A DNA stretch of 64,000 nt from Pseudobowmanella zhangzhouensis (GTDB lineage Bacteria > Pseudomonadota > Gammaproteobacteria > Enterobacterales > Alteromonadaceae): positions 1 to 64,000 of the forward strand of contig NZ_JBHSYO010000005.1 in assembly GCF_042662685.1 (NCBI RefSeq), in the 5' to 3' direction. Positions 1 to 7,226 of this stretch are shown one piece after another; the first letter of the stretch is position 1, and the number at the start of each line of letters is the position of its first letter. The notes beneath the pieces are model-generated. The model saw nothing but the letters and a program-made list of their open reading frames with translations. It was not told where the DNA came from and made no database searches. The position numbers and the translations under genes were made by a program.

Positions 1-205
1 CGTTCCCCGTCGAAGTGGCGCGCATTCTACGCACCAGAGATTTTCGCGCAAGTACTTTTTTCAAAAAAATGTTCGTTTGCGCAAGTTTTAAACAAGCTGA
101 TTATTTACCCGCCAAACACCTCTGTTTGTTTTGCATTCAAATTATTGGCTAAAGCTATTTAAATCAGTAAGATAGCCTTGTATTTCTATTTCCGGATGTA
201 TTTTC

Positions 206-670
206 ATGGATTCTCCAAAATTTGTTTCAGCTCTTGTATTACTGGTTGTCGCAGCCATCGCCTATTTTATTAGTGATAACTTTTTAACCCTTGCTCCAAG
301 CGTAGCCATTGCCGTTGGCACTCTGCTGGGTGGCTTGACTGTTCTAGTGTTCTTCACTGTCGTGCCAGGCACCGCAGCTATACCTGAACATATCACCGAA
401 GAAGACAACAACGACGACAAAGTCACATTATATGTGGGTAACCTGCCTTATCGGGTAAATGAAGGTAATGTGGAACAGCTGTTTAGTCGCTTTAGCCGTG
501 TGTACTCTGTACGTCTGATGCGTGACCGTAAAACCGGTAAACGTAAAGGATATGGATTTGTCGAAGTCGATAGCATGTCTGCGGAAAAAGCTATTGGCCA
601 GCTCAATGACAGTACATTTGAAGACCGAACCCTGAAAGTTCGTCTCGCCAATCAAAAAGCCGCGGAATAA
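206..670 (+). CDS. Membrane-anchored RRM RNA-binding protein
   Basis: The 154-residue product has two hydrophobic segments (about residues 7-22 and 31-53), a short acidic linker (61-72) and one RNA-recognition motif. The RRM shows RNP2 as LYVGNL at 75-80 and RNP1 as KGYGFVEV at 114-121, with the aromatic residues normally used to stack on RNA. Membrane tethering of the RRM is inferred from the two segments; the RNA target is unknown. The gene stands alone, with 205 bp of AT-rich upstream sequence and a strong hairpin terminator that begins inside its last codons. The RRM assignment is secure, the cellular role is not. Confidence 0.9.
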   Translation: MDSPKFVSALVLLVVAAIAYFISDNFLTLAPSVAIAVGTLLGGLTVLVFFTVVPGTAAIPEHITEEDNNDDKVTLYVGNLPYRVNEGNVEQLFSRFSRVYSVRLMRDRKTGKRKGYGFVEVDSMSAEKAIGQLNDSTFEDRTLKVRLANQKAAE

Positions 671-684
671 CCGCGGCTTTTTTT
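654..684 (+). terminator. Rho-independent terminator of the RRM gene
   Basis: A GC stem (GCCGCGG, loop AATAA, CCGCGGC) is followed by seven T and preceded by five A, so it could act in both directions. The loop contains the stop codon of the RRM gene. The next gene on the other strand ends at 703. Confidence 0.9.
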
Positions 685-702
685 GTCACTCTATATAGGT
701 AT

Positions 703-1968
703 TTAAGGTTGATTTGCCGACGCTGGCTGATTTAACTCTTCCAGCCTTTGCTTGTTAAACCCATTAAAGCGATTAATTGCCGCGATAAGATCCGGCACTT
801 GTACATCTTTCATCTGATTAATAATACCCGCTACCAGCGAGTCAAAGCTTTCCGGGCCAGACAGGGTTTTATCCGCGCGCTCGGCTACATCGACCATTTG
901 CGATAAATATTCAGCAATTGGGCGAATACGGTTCTCAATACTCTGTGGTTGCTGCTTTTCCTCTTTTAGCGACGCTACGTCCTGGTAAGTTCGGGTTACC
1001 TGCGTCTGCTGCGTTTGGGTTAACTGCAACGCAAAGCTTGTCAGTGATTGCTCATCGAAACCAATCGATAAGGCTTTTTCAAACGCTTTATCTATATCAC
1101 CGGCAAAAAACTCATCGGCAAGATCAGCCGTCTTTGCAACAAGATCGGCAATCGCAGTCAGTTCGTCCTCATTCAAATCGCCCTCTACGCTAAATTCAAA
1201 GCGCTTTGAAGCAGCCAGCACTGCATTGAATTCTGATGAGCGACTTGTCTCTGTCTCTGCGGGCTGTGGCGATGTTTCACCATTTTCATCAGCATTCTTT
1301 TGCTGATCACGCAATTGCTGGAATTGCACCGCCATACTGCGGATCGACTCGAAACTAATATTTACTTTGTCACCTTCTTTGGTTTCGATCGTTAACGAAC
1401 CAGCCTGCAACTCGGAACTGGAGACGCTGAGACGTTCGGTGACAGACTGTTCACCAAAGATTTCTTTGCGCAGATCATGCAATCCTTCCGTAATGCGCTG
1501 ATGACTTTTAACAATGCCATTATCTATTTCATCGTTCATCAGGCCGGCCAGATCTTTGCGCGCCATTTTTATACCTTTAGCAACGCCCGCCTCTGCCTGA
1601 CCAAACATTTTTTCAAGTTCGGCATTATCTGCTCCCCCCGCTTTAGCACCACGAATAACGCCACCAACAAAGGACAGTACGTTTTTGGCGATTTCTTCAA
1701 AATCAAACGCACTCTTGGTATCAGCGTTTTCAACCGGAACGGGTATCTTTAGTGATTTGTCCGAGACCTGCAGTGACTGCATTAGCGACGCGGATAATAT
1801 TCTCGCTCCCATCACACTGGATGATTGCAAGCTTAACGTCGTCTGTTGCACCAATGTCGTGGCCGCCGGCAATGGTTCACGAGTTGCCACGTCATTCGTT
1901 TTAGTGGTTTGCGGCGCAGACTCTCGTGATTCAGGACGAGCAACGCCCTTAAGTTCACCTATATTCAT
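703..1968 (-). CDS. DUF5610-type hypothetical protein
   Basis: The product has 421 residues, no signal peptide and no membrane helix. The first ~75 residues are low complexity and rich in Ser, Thr and Gln. The middle (about 85-175) resembles DUF5610 proteins as I recall them, with a long amphipathic stretch around GLMNDEIDNGIVKSHQRI. The C-terminal half is helical, acidic and Gln-rich. The start at 1968 is supported by a GAGAGGA ribosome-binding site 8 bases upstream. It is monocistronic and divergent from trmA. No function is known for the family; the name rests on pattern recognition. Confidence 0.7.
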   Translation of the reverse strand: MNIGELKGVARPESRESAPQTTKTNDVATREPLPAATTLVQQTTLSLQSSSVMGARILSASLMQSLQVSDKSLKIPVPVENADTKSAFDFEEIAKNVLSFVGGVIRGAKAGGADNAELEKMFGQAEAGVAKGIKMARKDLAGLMNDEIDNGIVKSHQRITEGLHDLRKEIFGEQSVTERLSVSSSELQAGSLTIETKEGDKVNISFESIRSMAVQFQQLRDQQKNADENGETSPQPAETETSRSSEFNAVLAASKRFEFSVEGDLNEDELTAIADLVAKTADLADEFFAGDIDKAFEKALSIGFDEQSLTSFALQLTQTQQTQVTRTYQDVASLKEEKQQPQSIENRIRPIAEYLSQMVDVAERADKTLSGPESFDSLVAGIINQMKDVQVPDLIAAINRFNGFNKQRLEELNQPASANQP

Positions 1969-2106
1969 AAATAAATTCCTCTCAACCTCAACCGCTGTTA
2001 TCGGCGCCTTTACTAAAAACTGTAGACTTTTTGTTCACTATTGATACTGGCAATTTAATCGAATGTCCGTAAAATCTGCCCCCCAATTTTACGACAGGCT
2101 TATTGT

Positions 2107-3207
2107 ATGCGCGCAGATCAACTCTCTACTGACCTTTATCCAACTCAGCTCGAGGAAAAAGTTGCGCGGATCCGTGAGCAATTTGCCGGTTTTACGCAAC
2201 TGTCTCCGGAAGTATTCACCTCTGAGCCAGCCCATTATCGCCAGCGGGCGGAATTTCGGGTTTGGCATGAGGGCGACGAGCTGTTTCACATCATGTTTGA
2301 TGCGCACAGCAAAGAAAAATACCGGGTCGACCAATATCTGGCGGCAGACGAACGCATCAATCATGCCATGCAGGTCATTATTGACTACCTGCGCCCACGC
2401 CCAGCCCTGCGTAAAAAGCTATTTCAAATAGATTATTTGAGCACACTGAAGGGTGAATTACTGATTAGCCTTATTTACCATCGTCAGCTAGATGAAGAAT
2501 GGATAAACGAAGCAAAGCAATTAAAAGCTTACCTTAATCAATTTGGCGATACGCACCTGATCGGCCGTGCGCGGAAACAAAAGATAGTGCTGGATCAGGA
2601 GTTTGTGGTGGAGTCCTTACCTGTTGCTGGCAGGCACTATCAATTCAAGCAAATTGAAAACAGCTTTACCCAGCCTAATGCCGGGGTGAACAGCAAGATG
2701 ATTGAGTGGGCACTGGATGTCACAGTGGATAACAAGGGTGATCTGCTGGAGTTGTACTGTGGCCTGGGTAACTTCTCATTGCCTCTGGCACAAAACTTTC
2801 GACGGGTGCTGGCAACCGAAATCAGCAAACCGTCAGTTGCGGCTGCACAATATAATATCGCCGCCAACAACATCGACAATGTGACAATTCTGCGCATGTC
2901 GAGCGAAGAATTCACGGCTGCAATTACCGGACAACAAACTTTCAGTCGCCTCGAAGGTATCGACTTGGCCAGTTATCAGTGTGATACGATATTGGTTGAC
3001 CCACCAAGAGCAGGCCTCGACGACGCGACGCTGGAGATGGTCAGTGGCTACCAGAATATTGTCTACATATCCTGTAACCCTGACACACTGGCAGACAATC
3101 TGGCAGTTTTGCAGCACACCCACGAGATCAAACGTTTTGCCCTGTTTGATCAGTTTCCTTACACCCACCACGTGGAAACCGGGGTTTATCTGGTGCGCAA
3201 AGCCTGA
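2107..3207 (+). CDS. trmA: tRNA (uracil-54-C5)-methyltransferase TrmA
   Basis: TrmA makes the ribothymidine at position 54 of the T-loop of tRNA, using S-adenosylmethionine. The 366-residue length matches E. coli TrmA. Visible motifs are the SAM-binding LELYCGLGNFSLPL (about 215-228), DPPRAGLDD from residue 298, and the catalytic cysteine in YISCNP at residue 323, next to the E. coli position 324. It stands next to fabR and near sthA, an association also seen in E. coli (sthA-fabR-yijD-trmA). Confidence 0.97.
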   Translation: MRADQLSTDLYPTQLEEKVARIREQFAGFTQLSPEVFTSEPAHYRQRAEFRVWHEGDELFHIMFDAHSKEKYRVDQYLAADERINHAMQVIIDYLRPRPALRKKLFQIDYLSTLKGELLISLIYHRQLDEEWINEAKQLKAYLNQFGDTHLIGRARKQKIVLDQEFVVESLPVAGRHYQFKQIENSFTQPNAGVNSKMIEWALDVTVDNKGDLLELYCGLGNFSLPLAQNFRRVLATEISKPSVAAAQYNIAANNIDNVTILRMSSEEFTAAITGQQTFSRLEGIDLASYQCDTILVDPPRAGLDDATLEMVSGYQNIVYISCNPDTLADNLAVLQHTHEIKRFALFDQFPYTHHVETGVYLVRKA

Positions 3208-3215
3208 GTCCGAGG

Positions 3216-3809
3216 TTATTTAAACGCTGCGGCGCCGATGGCGATAATTCGTAACTGGCGGATTAATTGATCTGCCAATTGTTGGCGCTGTAGTTTATTC
3301 ATATCGATCACGTCGGCCCCGGCGGCAAATACCAGCTTGACCATGGCATCGGCCTGTAATGCTGCGATTTCCTCACTGAGCTGGGTATGGGTTTCGATAT
3401 AATCGGTCAGCTCCAGAGTGAAGTGCTTAATCTCGCGGGCAACCGCATCCCGAAACGCAATGGATGTGCCAGAGCGTTCACGTAACAGCAGTCGAAAAGC
3501 ATTGGCGTTTGCAGTGACAAACTCCAAAAACGTAGTCACCGAGACTTTTATGACGTCACCGCCACTTTCAATCCGTTGTCTTGCCTGACGCATGAGCTGA
3601 CGCAGTGCCAGGCCGCCTTCATCCACCAGTGTAAGTCCGAGCTCATCCATATCCGCAAAGTGCCGGTAAAACGAGGTTGGGGCAATGCCCGCTTCACGGG
3701 CGACTTCACGTAAGCTGATACTGGACAGACTGCGCTCCTCACTGAGCAAATTAAACGCTGCATTTATTATGGCGTGACGGGTGCGACGTTTTTGTTCCTG
3801 ACGGTTCAT
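3216..3809 (-). CDS. fabR: TetR-family repressor of unsaturated fatty acid synthesis, FabR
   Basis: This 197-residue TetR-family regulator has an N-terminal helix-turn-helix (about 28-50, ending in TSFYRHF) and an all-helical ligand-binding domain. FabR senses the unsaturated to saturated acyl pool and represses unsaturated fatty acid genes in E. coli. Here it converges on trmA (9 bp between the stops) and is divergent from a fatty-acid desaturase whose start region carries a FabR-like palindrome. Its identity is supported by sequence, by the trmA/sthA synteny and by the desaturase neighbour. A DesT-like role, controlling a desaturase rather than only fabA/fabB, fits the context. Confidence 0.9.
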   Translation of the reverse strand: MNRQEQKRRTRHAIINAAFNLLSEERSLSSISLREVAREAGIAPTSFYRHFADMDELGLTLVDEGGLALRQLMRQARQRIESGGDVIKVSVTTFLEFVTANANAFRLLLRERSGTSIAFRDAVAREIKHFTLELTDYIETHTQLSEEIAALQADAMVKLVFAAGADVIDMNKLQRQQLADQLIRQLRIIAIGAAAFK

Positions 3810-3884
3810 GTAATTTTTTGATTATTAACCTTATCAGTAGTTTACCGCTAATTATCCACGGTTCACAGCAATACTGCACAATGG

Positions 3885-3901
3885 GGTATACACTTGTTAC
3901 C
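3885..3901. promoter_or_regulatory. Possible second FabR half-palindrome
   Basis: GGTATACACTTGTTACC shares the ACA-NN-TGT core and spacing with the stronger site at 3961-3978, and lies in the same fabR/desaturase intergenic region. The match is imperfect (arms GGTATACA and TGTTACC). It could serve fabR autoregulation. Confidence 0.3.
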
Positions 3902-3960
3902 TTATGAATTAAGACAAACTGTGCTTTTCGCTTGTTTAAATGCCCCGGCTAATTTAAATT

Positions 3961-3978
3961 AGCGTACAGTTGTAAGCT
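3961..3978. promoter_or_regulatory. FabR-type operator before the desaturase
   Basis: AGCGTACAGTTGTAAGCT is an 18-bp palindrome with a single arm mismatch (AGCGTACA against AGCTTACA). It closely resembles the FabR sites at E. coli fabA and fabB as I remember them. It ends 13 bp before the desaturase ATG, so bound repressor would block the promoter or early elongation. Binding by the adjacent FabR is inferred. Confidence 0.65.
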
Positions 3979-3991
3979 GTAATTTTTTACC

Positions 3992-5113
3992 ATGCAAAAA
4001 CCCAAAATTATCTTCATTAACGTTTTACTGTTTTCACTCACCGGGCTCGCTGCGCTATTTCTGGTCCCTATTGAAGCCATCATGCATGGCATCGACTGGA
4101 AAGAATGGTTGGCTTTCGTCCTGTTGGCCGGCTACGCAGGTATGTCGATTACCGCAGGGTATCACCGTTTATGGTCACACAAGGCCTATCAGGCGCACCC
4201 TGCCATCCGTTTTATTTTCGCGTTAGGCGGTGCACTGGCTTTGCAAAACAGTGCGCTGCACTGGTCTTCCGATCACCGTGTACACCACAAACATGTGGAT
4301 GACATCGACAAAGATCCGTATAGCATTCGCCGTGGATTCTGGTTTGCACATATTGGCTGGATGTTGCGTGAGTATCAGGCAAACCGTTACAGCGATTACG
4401 CCAACTGTCGGGACTTGCAAAAAGACGCCATCGTCATGTGGCAACATAAATATTACCTGCCACTGGTAATAGTGATGAACATCGGCCTGCCAGTTGTGCT
4501 TGGCTGGTTGAATGGTGATGTCTGGGGAATGTTCCTGATGGCTGGGGTGTTGCGTCTGGTGTTTTCACATCACGTCACATTTCTGATCAATTCTGCCGCA
4601 CATATGTGGGGTAAACGTACATACACAGAAGATAACACCGCACGAGACAACGGCGTATTGGCGCTATTCACCTATGGCGAGGGTTATCACAACTTTCACC
4701 ATAAGTTTGAATATGATTATCGCAACGGAATTCAGTGGTGGCATTACGACCCGACCAAATGGCTGATTGCGGTCTTAGCGAAAATGGGATTGGCGACTGG
4801 CCTGCGTCGCTGCCCGCAAGAGAAAATTGAACAGGCAATTGCCAGTATGCAGCTTAAACAATACGAACAGCAGTTATCTCAGCTACCGAATGCCGACGAG
4901 TTGCTGGCTCGGTTACATGCAGAATATGACGCGCTGATTGAGCGTATCGGTGCCTACTATGACACCCGCAAACGCCTGCTGGAAATCAAACGCAAGCAAC
5001 TGTTGCGAGCGTACGACAAATTCGATTTAGATATGCATTACCGTGAACTGAAAATGCAACTCCAGGTGCAGCGCTATAAATGGGCGCAATTTGGCAAACT
5101 TACCTGCGCCTGA
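3992..5113 (+). CDS. Membrane acyl-lipid/acyl-CoA delta-9-type fatty acid desaturase
   Basis: This is an integral membrane di-iron desaturase of 373 residues that would introduce a cis double bond into saturated acyl chains. The three histidine boxes are HRLWSH (58-63), HRVHH (95-99) and HNFHH (233-237), with hydrophobic pairs at about 7-27, 38-55, 156-172 and 177-192. Residues from about 275 to the end form an extra charged, helical, probably coiled-coil tail that ordinary bacterial delta-9 desaturases of about 300 residues lack. The gene is divergent from fabR, with a FabR-type palindrome just upstream. Exact regioselectivity and donor (acyl-CoA, phospholipid) cannot be read from sequence. 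Confidence 0.93.
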   Translation: MQKPKIIFINVLLFSLTGLAALFLVPIEAIMHGIDWKEWLAFVLLAGYAGMSITAGYHRLWSHKAYQAHPAIRFIFALGGALALQNSALHWSSDHRVHHKHVDDIDKDPYSIRRGFWFAHIGWMLREYQANRYSDYANCRDLQKDAIVMWQHKYYLPLVIVMNIGLPVVLGWLNGDVWGMFLMAGVLRLVFSHHVTFLINSAAHMWGKRTYTEDNTARDNGVLALFTYGEGYHNFHHKFEYDYRNGIQWWHYDPTKWLIAVLAKMGLATGLRRCPQEKIEQAIASMQLKQYEQQLSQLPNADELLARLHAEYDALIERIGAYYDTRKRLLEIKRKQLLRAYDKFDLDMHYRELKMQLQVQRYKWAQFGKLTCA

Positions 5114-5120
5114 CTACCCA

Positions 5121-5142
5121 GCCCGCGATTGCGGGCTTTTTT
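5121..5142 (+). terminator. Terminator after the desaturase
   Basis: Stem GCCCGC, loop GATT, GCGGGC, then six T. It starts 8 bp after the desaturase stop and separates it from sthA. Confidence 0.9.
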
Positions 5143-5223
5143 ATTTTGTGCTGATTATTTTTTCCCCGATGAATCCTGCTAATATCATTAAAACTATGAT
5201 TTTATTGGCTTTTGGAGTTTACC

Positions 5224-6654
5224 GTGGGCAAGAGTTCGGCAAAAAAGAATAATAAAACCTCTTACCAGTATGATGCCATCGTAATAGGTACCGGCCCGGG
5301 CGGGGAAGGTGTAGCGATGCAACTGGCCAAAGCCGGCAAACAGGTTGCCGTGATTGAGCGCTACGATATGGTCGGTGGTGGTTGCACCCATTGGGGGACT
5401 ATTCCGTCCAAGGCGCTGCGCCAGTCTGCTTCACGCTTGATTGAATACAACGCCAATCCACTCTTTAACGATGGCAACAATAACCGTCATTTGTCTTTTC
5501 AGGAAATGCTCGCCCACGCCAGTGCCGTGATCCGTAAGCAAACCAATTTACGCGGTGGTTTTTATCAGCGTAACCATGTAACAGTAGTACATGGCGAAGC
5601 CGCCTTCGTCGACGCCCATCATTTGCAGGTAAAACGCAATGATGGCTCACTGGATATGCTAAGCGCTGAATTTATTATTATCGCTACAGGCTCACGTCCC
5701 TATACGCCAGCGGACATCGATTTCAGCCATCCGAGAATTTACAACAGCGATACAATCCTATCGCTTAACCATGATCCAAAGTCGATCATTATTTATGGCG
5801 CAGGGGTTATCGGCACTGAATACGCATCGATTTTCCGCGGGCTGGGCGCCAAGGTTGATCTGGTCAATATGCGCGATCGACTGTTGTCGTTTCTGGATGC
5901 AGAAATTTCTGATGCGCTCAGCTATCACCTTTGGAATAACGGTACCGTCATTCGTCACAATGAAACCTACACCAGTGTCGAGGGACGCGATGATTGCGTG
6001 GTAATGAATCTCGACTCAGGCAAACGCATGCGTGCCGATTGCTTACTGTTTGCCAATGGCCGAACAGGCAATACCGACATGCTCAATCTGGAGGCTATTG
6101 GCTTACAAGCAGACTCGCGCGGCCAGATAAAAGTCAATGAACATTATCAAACGACGGTCAGCAATATCTATGCAGTCGGCGATGTGATCGGTTATCCAAG
6201 TCTTGCCTCTGCAGCCTACAATCAGGGGCGTTTTGCCGCAGAAGCCATCCTTAATGGCCAGTGTGATAAAGCCTTGGTAGAAGATATTCCAACCGGGATT
6301 TACACGATTCCGGAAATCAGTTCTGTGGGTAAAACCGAGCATGAGCTCACCGCCCTGAAAATCCCTTATGAGGTAGGCCGCGCCCAATTTAAACATTTAG
6401 CGCGCGCACAAATCGCCAACACATTGGTTGGTAGCCTGAAAATCTTATTCCACCGCGAAACCAAGGCAGTTCTGGGCATCCACTGCTTCGGTGAACGCGC
6501 GTCCGAGATTGTGCATATCGGTCAGGCTATCATGCAGCAAAAAGGTGAAGGCAATACCATTGAATACTTTATTAATAACACCTTTAACTACCCAACTATG
6601 GCAGAGGCTTACCGGGTGGCCGCTCTCAATGGTTTGAATCGTTTATTTGACTGA
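5224..6654 (+). CDS. sthA: Soluble pyridine nucleotide transhydrogenase
   Basis: SthA is a soluble FAD enzyme that moves hydride between NADPH and NAD+. The 476-residue protein has the FAD-binding GTGPGGEGVAMQLAKAG near the N-terminus, a second dinucleotide fold (IYGAGVIGTEYASIF) and a C-terminal dimerisation domain. The active-site segment GGGCTHWGTIPSKALR keeps only one of the two redox cysteines of lipoamide dehydrogenases, as is typical for SthA. I place the start at the GTG of 5224 because GGAG lies 6 bases before it; an in-frame TTG at 5212 has no such site. Its stop overlaps the next start by one base, suggesting translational coupling. Confidence 0.95.
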   Translation: MGKSSAKKNNKTSYQYDAIVIGTGPGGEGVAMQLAKAGKQVAVIERYDMVGGGCTHWGTIPSKALRQSASRLIEYNANPLFNDGNNNRHLSFQEMLAHASAVIRKQTNLRGGFYQRNHVTVVHGEAAFVDAHHLQVKRNDGSLDMLSAEFIIIATGSRPYTPADIDFSHPRIYNSDTILSLNHDPKSIIIYGAGVIGTEYASIFRGLGAKVDLVNMRDRLLSFLDAEISDALSYHLWNNGTVIRHNETYTSVEGRDDCVVMNLDSGKRMRADCLLFANGRTGNTDMLNLEAIGLQADSRGQIKVNEHYQTTVSNIYAVGDVIGYPSLASAAYNQGRFAAEAILNGQCDKALVEDIPTGIYTIPEISSVGKTEHELTALKIPYEVGRAQFKHLARAQIANTLVGSLKILFHRETKAVLGIHCFGERASEIVHIGQAIMQQKGEGNTIEYFINNTFNYPTMAEAYRVAALNGLNRLFD

Positions 6655-7226
6655 TGCAACAGCTACTTAAGGAAATTCACCAGTGTCAAACGTGTGCAGG
6701 TGAATTGCCCTTTTCTCCTCAACCGATTATTCAGTTAGATCCAAAAGCATCCATACTGATTATTGGCCACGCCCCGGGCATGGCGGCACATAAGTCGGCA
6801 ACTCCCTGGCGAGACCCATCGGGGGTCAGATTGCGTGATTGGATGGGTATCAGCGAGCAGCAATTTTATGATGCTAGTCAGGTGGCGATTATGCCGATGG
6901 GATTTTGCTATCCGGGCAAAGGGCGTAGTGGCGACCTGCCACCACGTAAGGAGTGCGCGCCACAGTGGCACAACAGGACCCTGGCGAAGTTACCTAACGT
7001 TAAATTGACGCTGATTATTGGCAGCTATGCGCAAGCCTATTATCTTGGAAATGCCTCCTCACTGACAGATAAGGTAAAAAGCGCTGCACAGTTTTTGCCA
7101 GCCAACTTTCCACTCCCCCATCCTTCACCGCGCAATAATTTGTGGCTAGCAAGACATCCATGGTTTGAACGGGACATCCTGCCAACCTTGCGTGCTAACG
7201 TGCAGTCGGCGTTAGGTAATATTTAG
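6654..7226 (+). CDS. Uracil-DNA glycosylase superfamily protein
   Basis: The 190-residue product belongs to the UDG fold group related to family 4/5 enzymes (COG1573-like). It has the glycosylase-type loop GHAPGMAAHKSATPW near residue 40 and a late HPSPRNNLW segment. CQTC near residue 11 might be part of a metal site, but I do not see a complete four-cysteine cluster. It overlaps the sthA stop by one base (TGATG). Whether it removes uracil or another lesion is unknown. It converges on the EAL gene, overlapping its 3' end by 15 bases. Confidence 0.8.
   Translation: MQQLLKEIHQCQTCAGELPFSPQPIIQLDPKASILIIGHAPGMAAHKSATPWRDPSGVRLRDWMGISEQQFYDASQVAIMPMGFCYPGKGRSGDLPPRKECAPQWHNRTLAKLPNVKLTLIIGSYAQAYYLGNASSLTDKVKSAAQFLPANFPLPHPSPRNNLWLARHPWFERDILPTLRANVQSALGNI

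Noticed and set aside
1..205. RNA gene in the left-edge non-coding region
   Set aside because: It is AT-rich with two GCGCAAGT-like repeats, but no stable structure or known RNA family is apparent. Probably promoter and leader of the RRM gene.
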